Origin: Plasmodium brasilianum
Lineage: Eukaryota > Apicomplexa > Aconoidasida > Haemosporida > Plasmodiidae
NCBI RefSeq assembly: GCF_023973825.1
Contig: NC_090121.1
Coordinates: forward strand, 1,844,001 to 1,908,000
DNA length: 64,000 nucleotides
Direction of reading: 5' to 3'
Positions 45,933-58,680 of the stretch are shown in pieces; the stretch's first letter is position 1; every line of letters begins with the position of its first letter. Below the pieces are notes generated by a model. It had not been told where the DNA came from. It saw only the letters and a list, made by a program, of their open reading frames with translations, and did not search any database. Position numbers and translations under genes: made by a program.

Positions 45933-46339
45933 CGTATTACATATATATAATATATGTATAAATCTGAAATATTTATACGTATATACTCATAAATTGCATG
46001 TTTCTTTTCCTTTTTTTTTCTTTTCTTATTTTTTTATAACTGTATAGTTCAAAATTTATACTATATAAAACACATTTGAAGAGTATGAAAATAAATGCCT
46101 TAGTTTCTTCATACGTATACATATATAATGTGCCAATGTACAAAATTTAAATGTGCTTAATAATTTTACATTTATGATATGAGTATGAGTTTCGGTAAAA
46201 GGAAGCAAAGAGAAATTAAGAGAAAAGATAAACACAGGAGAGAAGTTAAAAACAGGAGAAAAAAAGAAAGAAGTTGAATTACACATATGAGAGTAGTTCA
46301 GGGATAATCTTCGCATTTGCACGATATATACGAAATTAA

Positions 46340-46480
46340 AAGTAAATTAAGAAAAAATAAGGATAAATAAGGATAAATAAGGATAAATAAGGAAAAATAA
46401 GGAAAAATAGGAAAAATAAGGAGAAATAAGAAAAATAAGAAAAATAAGAAAAAAACAAAATAAAGAAAAAAAAGAAAAAA
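46340..46480. repeat. A-rich 10-bp array (aaggataaat and variants)
   Basis: Tandem aaggataaat units decay into aggaaaaat and aagaaaaat in the leader region of exportin-1. Confidence 0.85.
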
Positions 46481-46804
46481 AAGGTTTGTTATTCCCATTT
46501 TGTATAAACTATAAACGAATTACACTTTTGCGTTGCTGTATTGGTACACTGAACTGCCCATTTTGTACAGATAATAAGGAAAAAATAAATCAAACAAAAA
46601 TACCGTGCAAAGAGGAAGGGGAAGTAGAATCGATCATATAAGTTATAATTCTGGTAGAAGCAAACGTAAGATATATACATATATATATATATATATATTG
46701 AGGTATAATTTTTTCGGGCATTACTGGAAAAGAATCAGACAAAGACGCAGACTCTGACTAAATAAGGGGCAGACGATTTTCCCAAATTTGAAAAGGCTGA
46801 ACTG

Positions 46805-49800
46805 ATGAAGATGGAAAATGAACCGTTCAACCCTTTATCCTTGTTAGACAAAAACCAACCCTTTGATGCAGAGAAATTAAAGTTGTTAGATAATGTTGTT
46901 GAAGCACTCTTAGATACGAAAGATAAGAATAGAAGAGACTTTGCTCAGAATTTGTTGAATCAGTTTAAAATGTTAGATAATTCTTGGAGGTCTGTGTCTA
47001 TTATATTAGAGCATAGTGAAAATGTGAATACCAAGTTTTATGGGTTACAAATATTAGAAGATTGTATAAACAATAAATGGAACATATTACCAGGTGAAGA
47101 AAGAGAAGGAATGAAAAATTTCATAGCTTGTTTTACGATAACGTTATCAACAGAAGGAACAACTGTTGGAGTAGACAGACATTTATTAAATAAATTAGAT
47201 GAAACATTAATTCAAATTGTGAAAAAAGAATGGCCTGATTCTTGGTCTAGTTTTATACCAGATATAGTAAATTCAGCAAAATTAAATCAAAATGTGTGTG
47301 AAAATAATATGAAATTATTGAATATGTTAAGTGAAGAAGTCTTTGAATTTGGTAATGAAACGTTAGTTAAAAAGAAGAAAGAAAAATTAAGAAATGAATA
47401 TGCTAGTCAATTTCAAGAAGTATATAATTTATGTTTATATATTTTAGAAGCAAATGTATGTAATAAAAGAAGTACAAATACTTCTTTAATTAAACAAACT
47501 TTAAATTGTTTGTCCAATTTTTTTAAATGGATCCCTTTAACGTATATATTTGATAAATATAAATTTAATGATAATAATATACAAATAATAGATCTCCTAT
47601 TTGATCATTTTTGGGATGATATATCTTACAAAATAGAATGTGTTAAGTGTATACAAGAAATAGTTATGTTAAAAATTGATGAAAAGAATATTATATATTT
47701 TGATAATGTGTTTATAAATCTATGGTCCAAATTAGTAAGCAAAATTAAATTATTGCCAAATGCTAACGAAATGAAAAATATTCCACCTGAATTGAAAATT
47801 TTTTGGGAGCAATATTTTTTACAGTTAAGTATTTGTATTACTAGTTTTTTAAGAAATTATAGAGAGAAAATTGTGGAAAAAAATAATAATACAAATGATG
47901 TTAATATTGTTTTTAAATTTTTAAATATGTTAGCTAATAGTAGCATGGAGGAAGTATTTTTAATTATTATAGATTATTATAACATTTTTACAGAACAGTT
48001 GATTAGAGAATTAATAGCACGATTAGAACAAGAGCACAATTTGAAAAATAAAAATGGTTCAAACCCTTCTAGTGAGTTAAAAAACTCTTTAGGAATATCA
48101 TCAATGAATATGTCAATGAATCTAGAAACCTCTTCCTTAAGTAATAGAAAAGCATACAGTTTTGCAACTATGAATAATGATACAAGTGTAAGCGGAAGTA
48201 GTAGCGTTAATGCAGTAATTAATATAAACGAGTACTCATCCATTTTAGACAAAATAGATTTGACACCAACAGATATTAAGAAAATGTGCCCTAGGATTAA
48301 ACTCTACGAATTTATTTTAAACGATATAAGAAAAACAGTTATAGAAAAAATGGCAAAACCCCAGGAGATTTATATTTCGTATGATAACGAAACGGGTGAA
48401 GTGGTTAGAGATTTTGAACCGGATACGACAGAAATATCGTTGTATAATACTATGAAAACAACTTTAGTATATTTAACCTACTTAGGTTCGGAAAAAACGA
48501 TGGAATTAATTGTAGAATTGTTAAATAAAGAATCAGAGAAATCATTAAAAAATACGAACAAAAATGAAGTTTGGAATAGTACAAAAACTAACAGAATCAG
48601 TTATGCTGTTGGATCTATATCTATGTGTATGACTCTTAAGAAGGAACAAGATTTCCTAATGTACATTTTAAGAATATATTTACACATGATTGAAGTCAAA
48701 AATGGAGAAGAAAATAGAGCTATTTTAGCTTCTTGTGTAATGTATATTGTAAGCCAATATCATAGATTTTTAAAACTTCATTGGAGATTTTTAAAAACAG
48801 TTATGAAAAAATTATTTGAATTTGCAGAAAATGAAAAGGTACAGGACATGGCGGCAGAGACCATTTTAAAAATTTGTAAACAATGTAAAAATGTTATAGC
48901 TAAAAATAATCATTCTAATGATAATAATGAATCTTTCTTTAGTACGTTTATTAAATTTCATAATAATATAATGCATAAATTACCTGAAAAATTAAATTTG
49001 TTATTGTATGAAGCTATTGCTCATGTTATCTCTTGTTTTCCTTATGAAGAAAAGCAGGAGAGTATCAAAATATTGATGAGCAAATTAATGAATTTATGGA
49101 ATTCCTTAATTTATGCTAATAACGGGATTAAAGATATGAACAATCCAAATGCGTTAAATAATAGCACATCTAATGGTAACACTATGGATGATATGAAAAA
49201 TTTAGAACATTTATGTACGTATGAAAATTCTAAGTTAATTATTACTTTTGTAAGAGTGAACTGTAGATTGGCTTATGCCTTGTCCTATTTCTACTATGAA
49301 CAGCTAAATTTAGTATTTTTAGATTTTTTAAAAATCTACCAGTTATATAGCAAGTTTATAAATTTAGAAGTAGAAACAAATGGAACCAAACGAATTAAGC
49401 ATGCACAATTCAGAAATTTATTTTTAATGAAAAGAGAATTTTTACATTTAATTGAAACAACCATAGAAAGAAGTTGTTATAATATACAAGAATTAGAAGC
49501 AGATTTATTAAAAAGAGAACAGAAAAAAATGAGAAACGAAATTGATGAATCAATGGATATTCCTCTTCCAACAGTTGAAGAAGCGAAACAAATTAATTTT
49601 CAGATGACAAGCAATATTTTAAATGTTTTATTAGAGACTATATTGGTTGATTATCGAGATAGTAACCCACATATAAAGGATGCAGAAGTATTTTCCTTAC
49701 TTTCAACAGTATTTAAGAAAATTGAAAATGTTACTTGTCCTATTTTACCTACCGTTTTGAATTACGTGTTATTACCTACTATAGATATGATAAAAAACGA

Positions 49801-50853
49801 CTTTTCATCATACCCGGAACATAGAGAGAAATTTTATAATTTTTTGGATGCATGTGTTAGACACTGTTTTGATTATTTATTTACTCTAGACTCTGAAATA
49901 TTTAACACCTTCATTCAATCCCTTTTATGGGCTATTAAGCATGAACATCCATCAGTTGCAGATCATGGTTTAAGAATAACTCATCAGTTTCTTCATAATA
50001 TTATTATAAAAAAAAAGGAATACTTAGAAGAGTTTTGTAAAGCTTTTTATTATATCATACTAAATGAAGTTTTTAAAACATTAACAGACTCTTTTCATAA
50101 ATCTGGTTTTCACTATCAAACAATTATTCTGATGAACATGCTGAGGCTGCTTGAGTTTGAGGTAGTAAATATTCCACAAGTAGAAATAACAAAACCGCAT
50201 ATAATAAAACACGTGCAAACCTTTTTAACACAGTCCTTTGAAAATTTAAACCAGAAGCAAATTGAAACATTTTCAGTGGACTTATTTAATTTTTGTGTTG
50301 AATCTCCTTCAGCCTTTAGGTCATTCGTTAGGGACTTATTAATATCACTTAAGGTTAGAGATCACATATGTGCATTTACTCGGGAGGAGAATTGTATATC
50401 TGTATCAGCAATTTTGTGTAGTTTTTAGTGTACTTGATTGAATTTGGTTTTATATGCATTTATTTGTTCAAATTTATATTTTTTTTTTTTTTTTTTTTTT
50501 ACCGCAGGAATTTTCCACGAATCAAGACGAACTTTACGAAGCCGATAGGCAGGAAGCATTACAAAGAGCCAAATTAGCAGAAGATAACAAACTCATAAAG
50601 GTAAAAAGAGATATATATATTAGTACATATATCTATGTATGAACATCCACTTGCGTAAAAATATATGCGTATATGTATATACATTGCATTCAGTTGCTCA
50701 TAATTAACGTGTTAAAAAACCATTAATTCATAATTAAATAAAAAAATTTTCACGCATATCTTTTTTTTATATCAGCTCAGAGGATTAATGAAAGAAGATG
50801 TACCAAGCTTTTCGGCTATTGACGTTGATGATGAATATATAAATGTAGAATAA
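46805..50853 (+). CDS. XPO1: Exportin-1 / CRM1 nuclear export receptor (3 exons)
   Basis: Exons 46805-50353, 50508-50600 and 50776-50853 join in phase 0 with GT-AG ends, giving 1239 residues. The N-terminus has the importin-beta region (WRSVSIILEHSENVNTKFYG). The cargo-groove segment reads NRAILASCVMYIVSQYHRFL, then HWRFLKTVMKKLFEF and VQDMA, closely matching CRM1. The C-terminal exons encode EFSTNQDELYEADRQEALQR and an acidic end (DVDDEYINVE), like the mammalian C-terminal acidic tail. The protein carries NES cargo with Ran-GTP out of the nucleus. A Ser/Asn-rich insert lies at about residues 418-478. The position equal to human Cys528, target of leptomycin B, is Ile629. Without splicing the frame runs 75 bases into intron 1, so exon 1 alone would give a false end. 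Confidence 0.93.
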
Positions 50854-51469
50854 ATTTAGATGTTTTACTTTATTTTTCCCTATCTGTTTTATTTTCATTG
50901 TAATTTCCTTCTCTATTTTTTTTTTTTCCTTATACATTATTTTTTAATCATCGTTCTCGTTACTCCTTTAATCTTTATTTCATTAGCCATCTATTAATAT
51001 TATATTTTTTTATTAACAAATTAGTATTTTTAGGTGCTTAAAGAAATGCATATAATATATATATATATTTATATGTGCGAAAATATATACATATAAATAT
51101 TCTCATGTTAACTGTGTTGTGTATGTATAACAAATGATAAATAATTAATCGACTTCATTATTTCGGCAGTTTTATTATTACATAACTTTGCCCATTTGAA
51201 GATTTTTATCATAAAATTATTATGTGCATTTGCACACACATTGAACAATACATAGATATACATATATATATTTATATGTATATATATGTATTTACTTACA
51301 TGTTTCTCCATTTTATACATTATGATCATTATTTTTCATAGTGAAATGCATGGTTTTAAAATTTAGAAAAAATATATACATTTTCTAATTTGAATGGTCA
51401 ATAATTTTTTAATTATCAACATAATATCAATGCAAAGACTTCTTAATAGTTGCTTTTTCTCTATTTGTT

Positions 51470-51507
<38 letters not shown>

Positions 51508-52662
51508 TCTTAAAAAGAAACTAGTTGCTTTTTAAAAAGGAAAAAGTGTAATTAAATCTTTTACCAAGGTGTTACTGGTTTTTCATATATTTTGTGAAGT
51601 TTTAATTTTTTTAAAGATATTTAAATGTATTTGTATAAATTACGCTTTTAAATCAAACCATGAGCAAATACTATTTTAGAGGAATATTTTTACATTACGT
51701 ATAGAACTGAACTGAAATACGTACGCAAATATAAGAAAATTAAAAAAAAAAAAAAAAGAGACTCCCTTAAGATTTTAAAAATACACAGAGATATTTTCAT
51801 ATAGCATCTCTAATTTTCAACGAAAAATATAGGAACTTGGAAGGAAATATTTCTTATATGAAGCAAATATAAAAAATTTTCAGCTTTTGAATATTAGGTT
51901 CCATTATTTTACGTATGATACCGAACGATGTAGTTCAAGCGTATATAATTACGTAAAGCACATTACGGAACGTAAATGTTTATATATATATATATATATA
52001 TATAAGGATATATACTAAAAATACGAGATGTGCATACTCAAGAACATGATGCAGAATTTGGAAAACTTTGTCACTGATCTTAACCGTTAAACTTTGCAAA
52101 TTCATGGATTATTAAAAGTTTAAAATTGAAAAGTTTATTTTGTTGCTAATTTTTTTATCATTTTGGCAAATTTTTATCTTATGTGCAATTAAAATTAAGA
52201 AATGCTGAATAAAAGGGTGCTTAAATACATTTCTAATTAAACATCAATGCTACATATTATATTTACATATATAACATATGAATGTTAGAACAATATGAAT
52301 TTATGTTTATACTATTTTTTTCTGCAAGCAGAAATTAGTTCCTCCTCGTTTATTCATTTCTATGCATGTAATATATATTTTATGTAACTTTCATATATGA
52401 TTAAAGGCATTACATTAAAATATTTTTTGCTTGTTCGTAAAAATTTATTTATTTTTACGTTTACATATATATACTCAATATACTTTTTTTTTCTAAATGA
52501 ATTTATCATTTGTACATTTTTTTTAAATTAACATCTTTATTTCATCTTTTTCTACTTATTTTATTTCATATTATTTTTTTTATTGATTTCATTTTCTTCA
52601 CTGTTATTTTAATTTTCTTCTCTTTTTTTTTTACTTTTATAACTTACACTTTTTTTTTTTTT

Positions 52663-52729
<67 letters not shown>

Positions 52730-53704
52730 TGCCTTTCGTTTGTTTTTTTATTTATTTTCAAGTTCACTTGAATTTTCTCATATGTTTTCTTTTGTTTATA
52801 TTTTACGTTTGCACATTTACGATTTCTGTAAAAACGCATTTTATCCTTAAAAAAAAATATACGAATACAAATTACAAATGTAAAAATGTCAATAATTATA
52901 TGTATATATTATAATATACTATTTTTACATAAAATTAACCATACTATTTTTTTATTTTTTGTTAATTTTTTTGTAAATAGGCACTTTTACCATCTTGCTG
53001 CATAACCCTTGGGCCATTTTCAAGTACATATATTTTTTTTTTTTAAAGTCCAAATATTAACAATCTTTTACTTGATAATATTAGTTCTTTGTGCTGTATT
53101 ATCGCATTATTGGTATATATATATATATAGATAACACGTACGTTTATATATATATGTACATATTTATAAATATATATATGAAGGATAAATGTTAAAAAGT
53201 ATATTACTATAGCTTTTTCCAAGGTAATAAGAAATATAGTAAATAAAGTAAATTCTATTAAAAAATAGAATACAACATGCACTGCATACAAAAACAATAA
53301 AATTATGAAAACTGATACATGTTAGTTCAAAAAATATATAAAATGAAAAAACAAGAAGGATAGTATATTTTTTGCACATGGAAAACACATTATTTTTACC
53401 TTTATTATGTAAATTTTTAAATAAATAAAAAAAAAAAAAAAAAAGATAATTTTTGTATCACGTATGAAGTTATCTCTTTTCGTGTGTTATATAAAAAGTT
53501 GCATTATTTTCTTAATTTGTTGGAACACAGCGAGCAGAATTTTATATATATATACATGTATGTATGTATCTATGTATGTATGCATTCACCTTTTGGAAAG
53601 AATAAGTAGTAGATAAATTAGTGAATCCATTTAATTCGTATTATATATAAACTAAATATTAAAAGAATAAGAAAAATTCCAAAAAATAAGATGTGCTTAC
53701 TAAA

Positions 53705-53751
<47 letters not shown>

Positions 53752-54340
53752 TTCACGTAAATATATGTATGTATATATATGAATAAGCAGTTTTTCCAAT
53801 ATATATGTTAAAGGAATATGAAAAATTAAAACACTGAGAAAGCGCATAAAAGGATATACATACATATATATATATATATATTTATGTGTGTTTATGATTA
53901 TGTGTGTAAAATTTTTGAAAAATTAACGGAGGATTTTTTATAAGTATAGATATAATCAAATGAACAAAAATTGGTAGGTTCAGAATTAAAACGTTCAATT
54001 TTTGAATATTACCAGAAATACTCGAAATATATTTACAGTTAACATATTCGAAAAAAGGTGAAAAACATAACCTTTTGAAATATAGCTTAAAACTTATGTT
54101 CCATAAATTAAGAAAAAAATTAATTTCTTGTTTATACATTCTGATGAGCAATTGAATATGCCTCTTGGTAGGACAGTATTGCTCGAATTTTTTAATAAAT
54201 TAAACACGCGCATGAATGATTCTAACTGTAAACATATATATATATAGATAGATAGATAGATATATACAAATACATATGAACATTCATAAGCACGCATATA
54301 TGTATATATGTAATTATAATAAAAAGACTACTTCTAAAAT
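50854..54340. other. Long intergenic region between exportin-1 and the KH protein
   Basis: 3.5 kb of AT-rich DNA with poly-T runs (51474-51500; a 64-T run 52664-52727), (TA)n tracts (for example 51980-52003 and 53708-53745), and GATA repeats (54246-54262). Minus-strand T-rich frames near 53040-53640 encode hydrophobic peptides and are discussed in findings. No RNA gene is recognised. Confidence 0.55.
52664..52727. repeat. Poly-T run of 64
   Basis: The longest homopolymer in the window; an uninterrupted T run after a ttg break. Confidence 0.95.
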
Positions 54341-56207
54341 ATGAATAACCACTCTTTTTTAAATCAACAAAAGAATCAGAGAGGTCCAAAAGACCAAAAT
54401 AGAATGACAACACTAAATAATAACAGTTCAACAACAATTAGAGATATTAGTTATTACAGGAATAATGAAAATAGTAATGCAGGAAAAATGAATATGAATA
54501 ATAACGTCCTAAATAATAATACAGTTAATAATAATAAAGTAATTAATAATACAGTGAACAATAATACAGTGAACAATAATACAGTGAACAATAATACAAT
54601 AAACAGTAATACAATAAACAGTAATACAATGAATAATAATACAATAAACAGTAATGCAATGATTAATAATATGTATAATAACTCCAATAATATGAACAAT
54701 AATAATTATTCATTAGGTTTATATATTGATAATCCTCAAAATGCATTTGTATTTGATGAAAATGATTTAAAAACTTTATTTTCTCATTATAAAGGGGCAA
54801 AAAATATAAGAATTTTAAAGGACAAAGCAGCTGCTCAAATAACTTTTAATGATCAGAATATGATACAACAAGTCAAAAAAGATATCAACGGATTAACAAT
54901 TAACGACATTGGTACTATTAGATGTATTATACTAAATGAAGGAAAGGTAATCGAACAGTTTCTTCCCTTTTCAGCTAATGATCCTTCTGCAATTCAACAA
55001 AATTCGAGTACCAAACAAAATAGTGAAAATACAGTTAACATGCTAAAAAAATTGGCCAGCTTATTACAGCCGCAGAATAGTGCTAACAATAGTGGTATGA
55101 GCAGCATGAGTAATATGAGCAATATAAACAATATGAGCCATATGAATAGTATTAGCAGTAACAATGTTAACAGTGGTAGTAACGGTAACGGTAACAACGG
55201 TAACAATATTGCGAAAAAAAAAAATGACAATATGAATGTAATATTAGGAAAAAATCAAATGAAGAACAAAATTATGAATCATTCGAATTATAACAATAAT
55301 AACAATAATAACAATAGTTTCAACGGTGCTCATAATAGTAAAAGTGATCAAAATGAGAATCCATATGCTACTAAAAGATTAAGTAGAATAGAATTAATTG
55401 ATATATTTGGTTTTCCTACCGAATTTGATATAATGAAAAAAATTTTAGGTAAAAATAATTCTAATATAGTTTATATAAATGAACAAACAAATAACAGTGT
55501 ATCTATTGAAATAAAAGGAAAGCCACTAAATGAAGCTCCAGTTGTTGAACGAATGCATATATCCATATCATCAGACGATATAGCATCTTATAAAAAAGCA
55601 ATTGAATTAATTGTAAAATTATTAAATTCTATTTATGAAGAATTTTGTGATTTCTGTTATAATAATAATTATCAAGTACCAGAAAATTTATCTTTTAAAA
55701 GACATGAATATATGTATAATTCTGATGGCAGTACGAAATACGTAGGCTTTAAGGATAAATGGCATATAATGAAAGAAAATTATAAAAATGATTATACTTT
55801 TAAAAAAAATAAAATTGTACAAAAGAATGATAAGGAAAAAAGAATTAATAACAACGGATTTAATGCACATTCCAACTCGAACATTACATATAACAACCAA
55901 AATGCTTTCATGGGGGATTTCAAGGAAATGTAAGAAAAAATTGGAAAGTACAAGAAAAATGGAAAGTATAAGAAAAATAGAAATAACAAATGGAAAATAT
56001 ATCAAAAGTGGAAGATATAAGAATAGAATAAAGGAAAAATAGAAAACATAAAAGAAAAAAAAAAGGACTGAGTTACACCTAACATTTACTTTCCTTTTTT
56101 CATCTGTTTCATTTTTACATACTTTCTTTCGTAGGAATTACAGTGAACCCAACCATGGAAATTTTCGCAATATTAAATTAAATAGGACAAGAGATCAAAT
56201 GTTATGA
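54341..56207 (+). CDS. RNA-binding protein with RRM-like and KH-like domains (2 exons)
   Basis: Exon 1 is 54341-55929 and exon 2 is 56135-56207 (donor gtaaga, acceptor ttcgtag). The junction splits Met530, and the total is 553 residues. A poly-Asn/Thr N-terminus precedes an RRM-like fold at about 125-215 (LGLYIDNPQNAFVF, IRILKDKAAAQITF). A Met/Asn/Ser linker leads to a KH-like domain at about 345-435 (SRIELIDIFGFPTEFDIMKK, ILGKNNSNIVYI, then VERMHISISSDD). The KH GxxG loop reads GKNN, missing the second Gly, so nucleic-acid contact may be altered. Relatives include KHDC4-type splicing proteins, but I cannot assign an orthologue. Ignoring the intron would end the protein at residue 530 on FKEM; exon 2 adds NYSEPNHGNF...RDQML. 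Confidence 0.72.
54520..54670 (+). repeat. Coding 15-bp Asn-rich repeat (NNNTV/NSNTI)
   Basis: Units such as aataatacagtgaac repeat and then shift to agtaatacaataaac, encoding Asn-Asn-Thr-Val-Asn and Ser-Asn-Thr-Ile-Asn in the N-terminus of the KH protein. Confidence 0.9.
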
Positions 56208-57898
56208 AAACATCTCATTAAAACTTTGTACCTTGGGAAGTAGCAACCTGATTTAAATTTTGTTTACAGAAAAAGATATTACGATATTTTAACTTTAACT
56301 TATTATATTATCAGATATGCATTATCAGAAAAAGTTTCTCCTCTTTTAGGTAAAAGTAAAATGTGTATATTTTTGTTTTTTCTTTTTTTTTATTTGTATA
56401 TAATATAATTACATTTTCAAGTTTAATTATTTTATTTATATAAACACATATTTGTACACCGTCATAAATTTTTTTAGTAAAATAATTGATTTTACGGCTT
56501 TTTTATTGGACGTATAAGTATAGTTCGAAATAATATTTAAAAGTATTAACCTTATATTTGCAATGGGATATATTTTGGAAGCACTTTTCTGTTTTTTTAA
56601 CTGACTGAATATTTTTATGTAGCATAAATGTAGCTGTGTAAGTACTGTCACAATATAAGGAATGTTTGTATTGAGTTTTATATTTCTTTTCTTTTTTTTG
56701 CATTACTTTAATGGAAAAACAAAGTTTTATGATTTATTCGTATTTATGATATTTTTCAGTCCATTTTGTTGTACACACCTATTAGTGTTGTAATAATTTA
56801 ACTAAAGGTAAATAAAATTTTTATATTGGTACACGGGGGATTATTTTTTTTACTGATATGTTTGGCCGTTTTTATTAGTATGTATTTTGGAATGACAAAT
56901 CGGAGTGTTCTTTTTCAAAGTAGTTTACTTACGCAAGCTTAAATATGCATATATATACGTAAGTATGTAGATATGTATTGGTATATGCATGCGTGTGTCT
57001 TCGTATTCATGCACCTTTTCACACAGTTTAAGGTCGCATCAGATGAAAATATTGTACCTTTTATTCATTTATTATTTTAAAAACCTGCTTCCATTTTCTC
57101 TCTTTTTTTTCCTTTAAAAATAATATGAAAAGATAACTTTATATTATTGTTTTAAAGATATTAGATGTTTTGGGAAAAAATGAATCCATATAATTGCTCT
57201 GTTTAATTTGTTTAATTTTTACTTTTTCTAAAATGTTAAATTATTTCATATAAACAAAAAAAAAAAAAATTAGTTTGCTAAAAGCATTCCTTTAACCTTA
57301 CAATTTGATTGAACAGCTTTAAAATAAAATATCTAGGGCAAAATGTACAAAAGAAAAAAGGTTCACATTTTTACAGTATATTCATGAATTTAAGATGTTT
57401 TACAAAAAGAATAAAGTATGATATTTTTTCATTTAAAGTAAGACGAAATAAAATGAATTTGCCTTAATAAAATACATATTTATGAGAAGGAAAATTTAAA
57501 CATATTTTATGATCAGGAGTAAAAATTAAAACTTTACATATATTTTTGAACATAAAGTAATACCAAAATTTTAGTGTATATATTTTTAATAAACAAAATA
57601 TATATATATTTGTTTATTCCATATCCCTTTTTTTTTTTTTTTTGTCATCATAGTCATATGCTTTTACATACATTTTCAGCTTTTTAATTTCCACTCTGTC
57701 ATTTTTTTCTTTTCTTTTTTTTCCATCCTTTTTAAGGATATATATTGATTTATAAGCTACGAAATAATGTAAGAAATTATAACATTTTAAAAATCAAAAA
57801 ATAAATATAAAGAAGATAAGAGAAAAAAGGATAACTTACCCCTTTTATTTTATTATTATTATTATTTTTTTTTTATAAATTTCAAAAAGAAGGAAAAT
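56208..57898. other. Intergenic: 3' flank of the KH gene and promoter of the CDGSH gene
   Basis: 1.7 kb of AT-rich spacer. A minus-strand open frame (56436-56651) has mixed codons but no splice or domain evidence. Nothing else gene-like is seen. Confidence 0.6.
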
Positions 57899-58680
57899 AT
57901 GAAAGATCCTTGTGAATATCTTGATAAAATAAACTTCAACACGAAAAGATTTCCCCAATATACTCATGTACTCAATTATAACAAGTTCGACAAATATTTT
58001 ATAAAACGTCCATTTGAAATGTTATATCTGCATTTTTATTTTATTATATTTTTATTTTTATTTTTATTTAATTATATATATATTTTTTTTTTGCATGTAT
58101 ATAATAAAATTTAGTTGATAGAAAGCTGTCCTTCTGAGAATGAAAATGAAAAGATTGTAAGAATTTGTCGATGTTGGCAATCATCGAAATTCCCTTACTG
58201 TGATGACACACATAAGGTTAAATAGGAAGCCATAAATGCATGAGCATACAGATACGTGAATATATACAAATATATATATATTTATATTATACATGAATGC
58301 TGATGTATATATTTTTATGTCCATACATAAGTGTATAGCGGTTTGTAAACATCAGCATTTATATACATATTCTATTTTTACCCCTTTCATAGATTTTCAT
58401 TGAGAATGGAGACAGTGTTGGCCCTTATGTAGCAAAGTTAGTTAGCTATAAATTATCAGATGAAGAAAAATTGAAAAAGCAAAAATATAATGAAAAATAT
58501 ATAAAAATAAATAACAAATTGTCTTCTGATAAATCTTCTGTATTAAATGTGAGTGTCAACTGTAAACCGTACATAAATTATAAATTAAAGAAATCTGTTC
58601 TTCTTTCATTTGTTGTCCTGACATCAGCGTTACTGTATGGTAAAAAAGAAAAATTAATTAACATATATTCAACTAATTAA
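57899..58680 (+). CDS. CDGSH iron-sulfur domain protein with C-terminal membrane anchor (3 exons)
   Basis: Exon 2 (58115-58216) and exon 3 (58393-58680) are clear. Exon 1 starts at ATG 57899 (MKDPCEYLDKINFNTKRFPQ) and runs to about KRPFE near 58018. The Fe-S motif is ICRCWQSSKFPYCDDTHK: all three Cys and the His ligand of a 2Fe-2S CDGSH cluster are present, but the usual CDG is CDD. Exon 3 ends with a hydrophobic helix (SVLLSFVVLTSALLYG) and a short basic tail, so the protein looks tail-anchored with the cluster facing the cytosol; mitoNEET-type relatives have the anchor at the N-terminus. CDGSH proteins sit on mitochondrial or ER membranes and take part in iron-sulfur and redox balance. The exon 1/2 junction is unresolved: the likely donor (gttata, 58021) ends in phase 2, while exon 2 after tttag starts in phase 0. 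Confidence 0.8.

Larger units (their letters stand above)
43077..46804. other. Long intergenic region between NSF and exportin-1
   Basis: 3.7 kb. It has (TA)n tracts (for example 43240-43262, 43407-43435 and 45896-45930), a composition island (43800-43950), a possible three-exon micro-gene on the minus strand (44177-44578), a 20-bp array (44620-44700), and a 10-bp A-rich array (46340-46480). The last part is the exportin-1 leader. Confidence 0.55.

Noticed and set aside
46489..46680. 63-codon minus-strand frame upstream of exportin-1
   Set aside because: Protein-like at first sight but it lies in the exportin-1 leader and has no splice, motif or family support.
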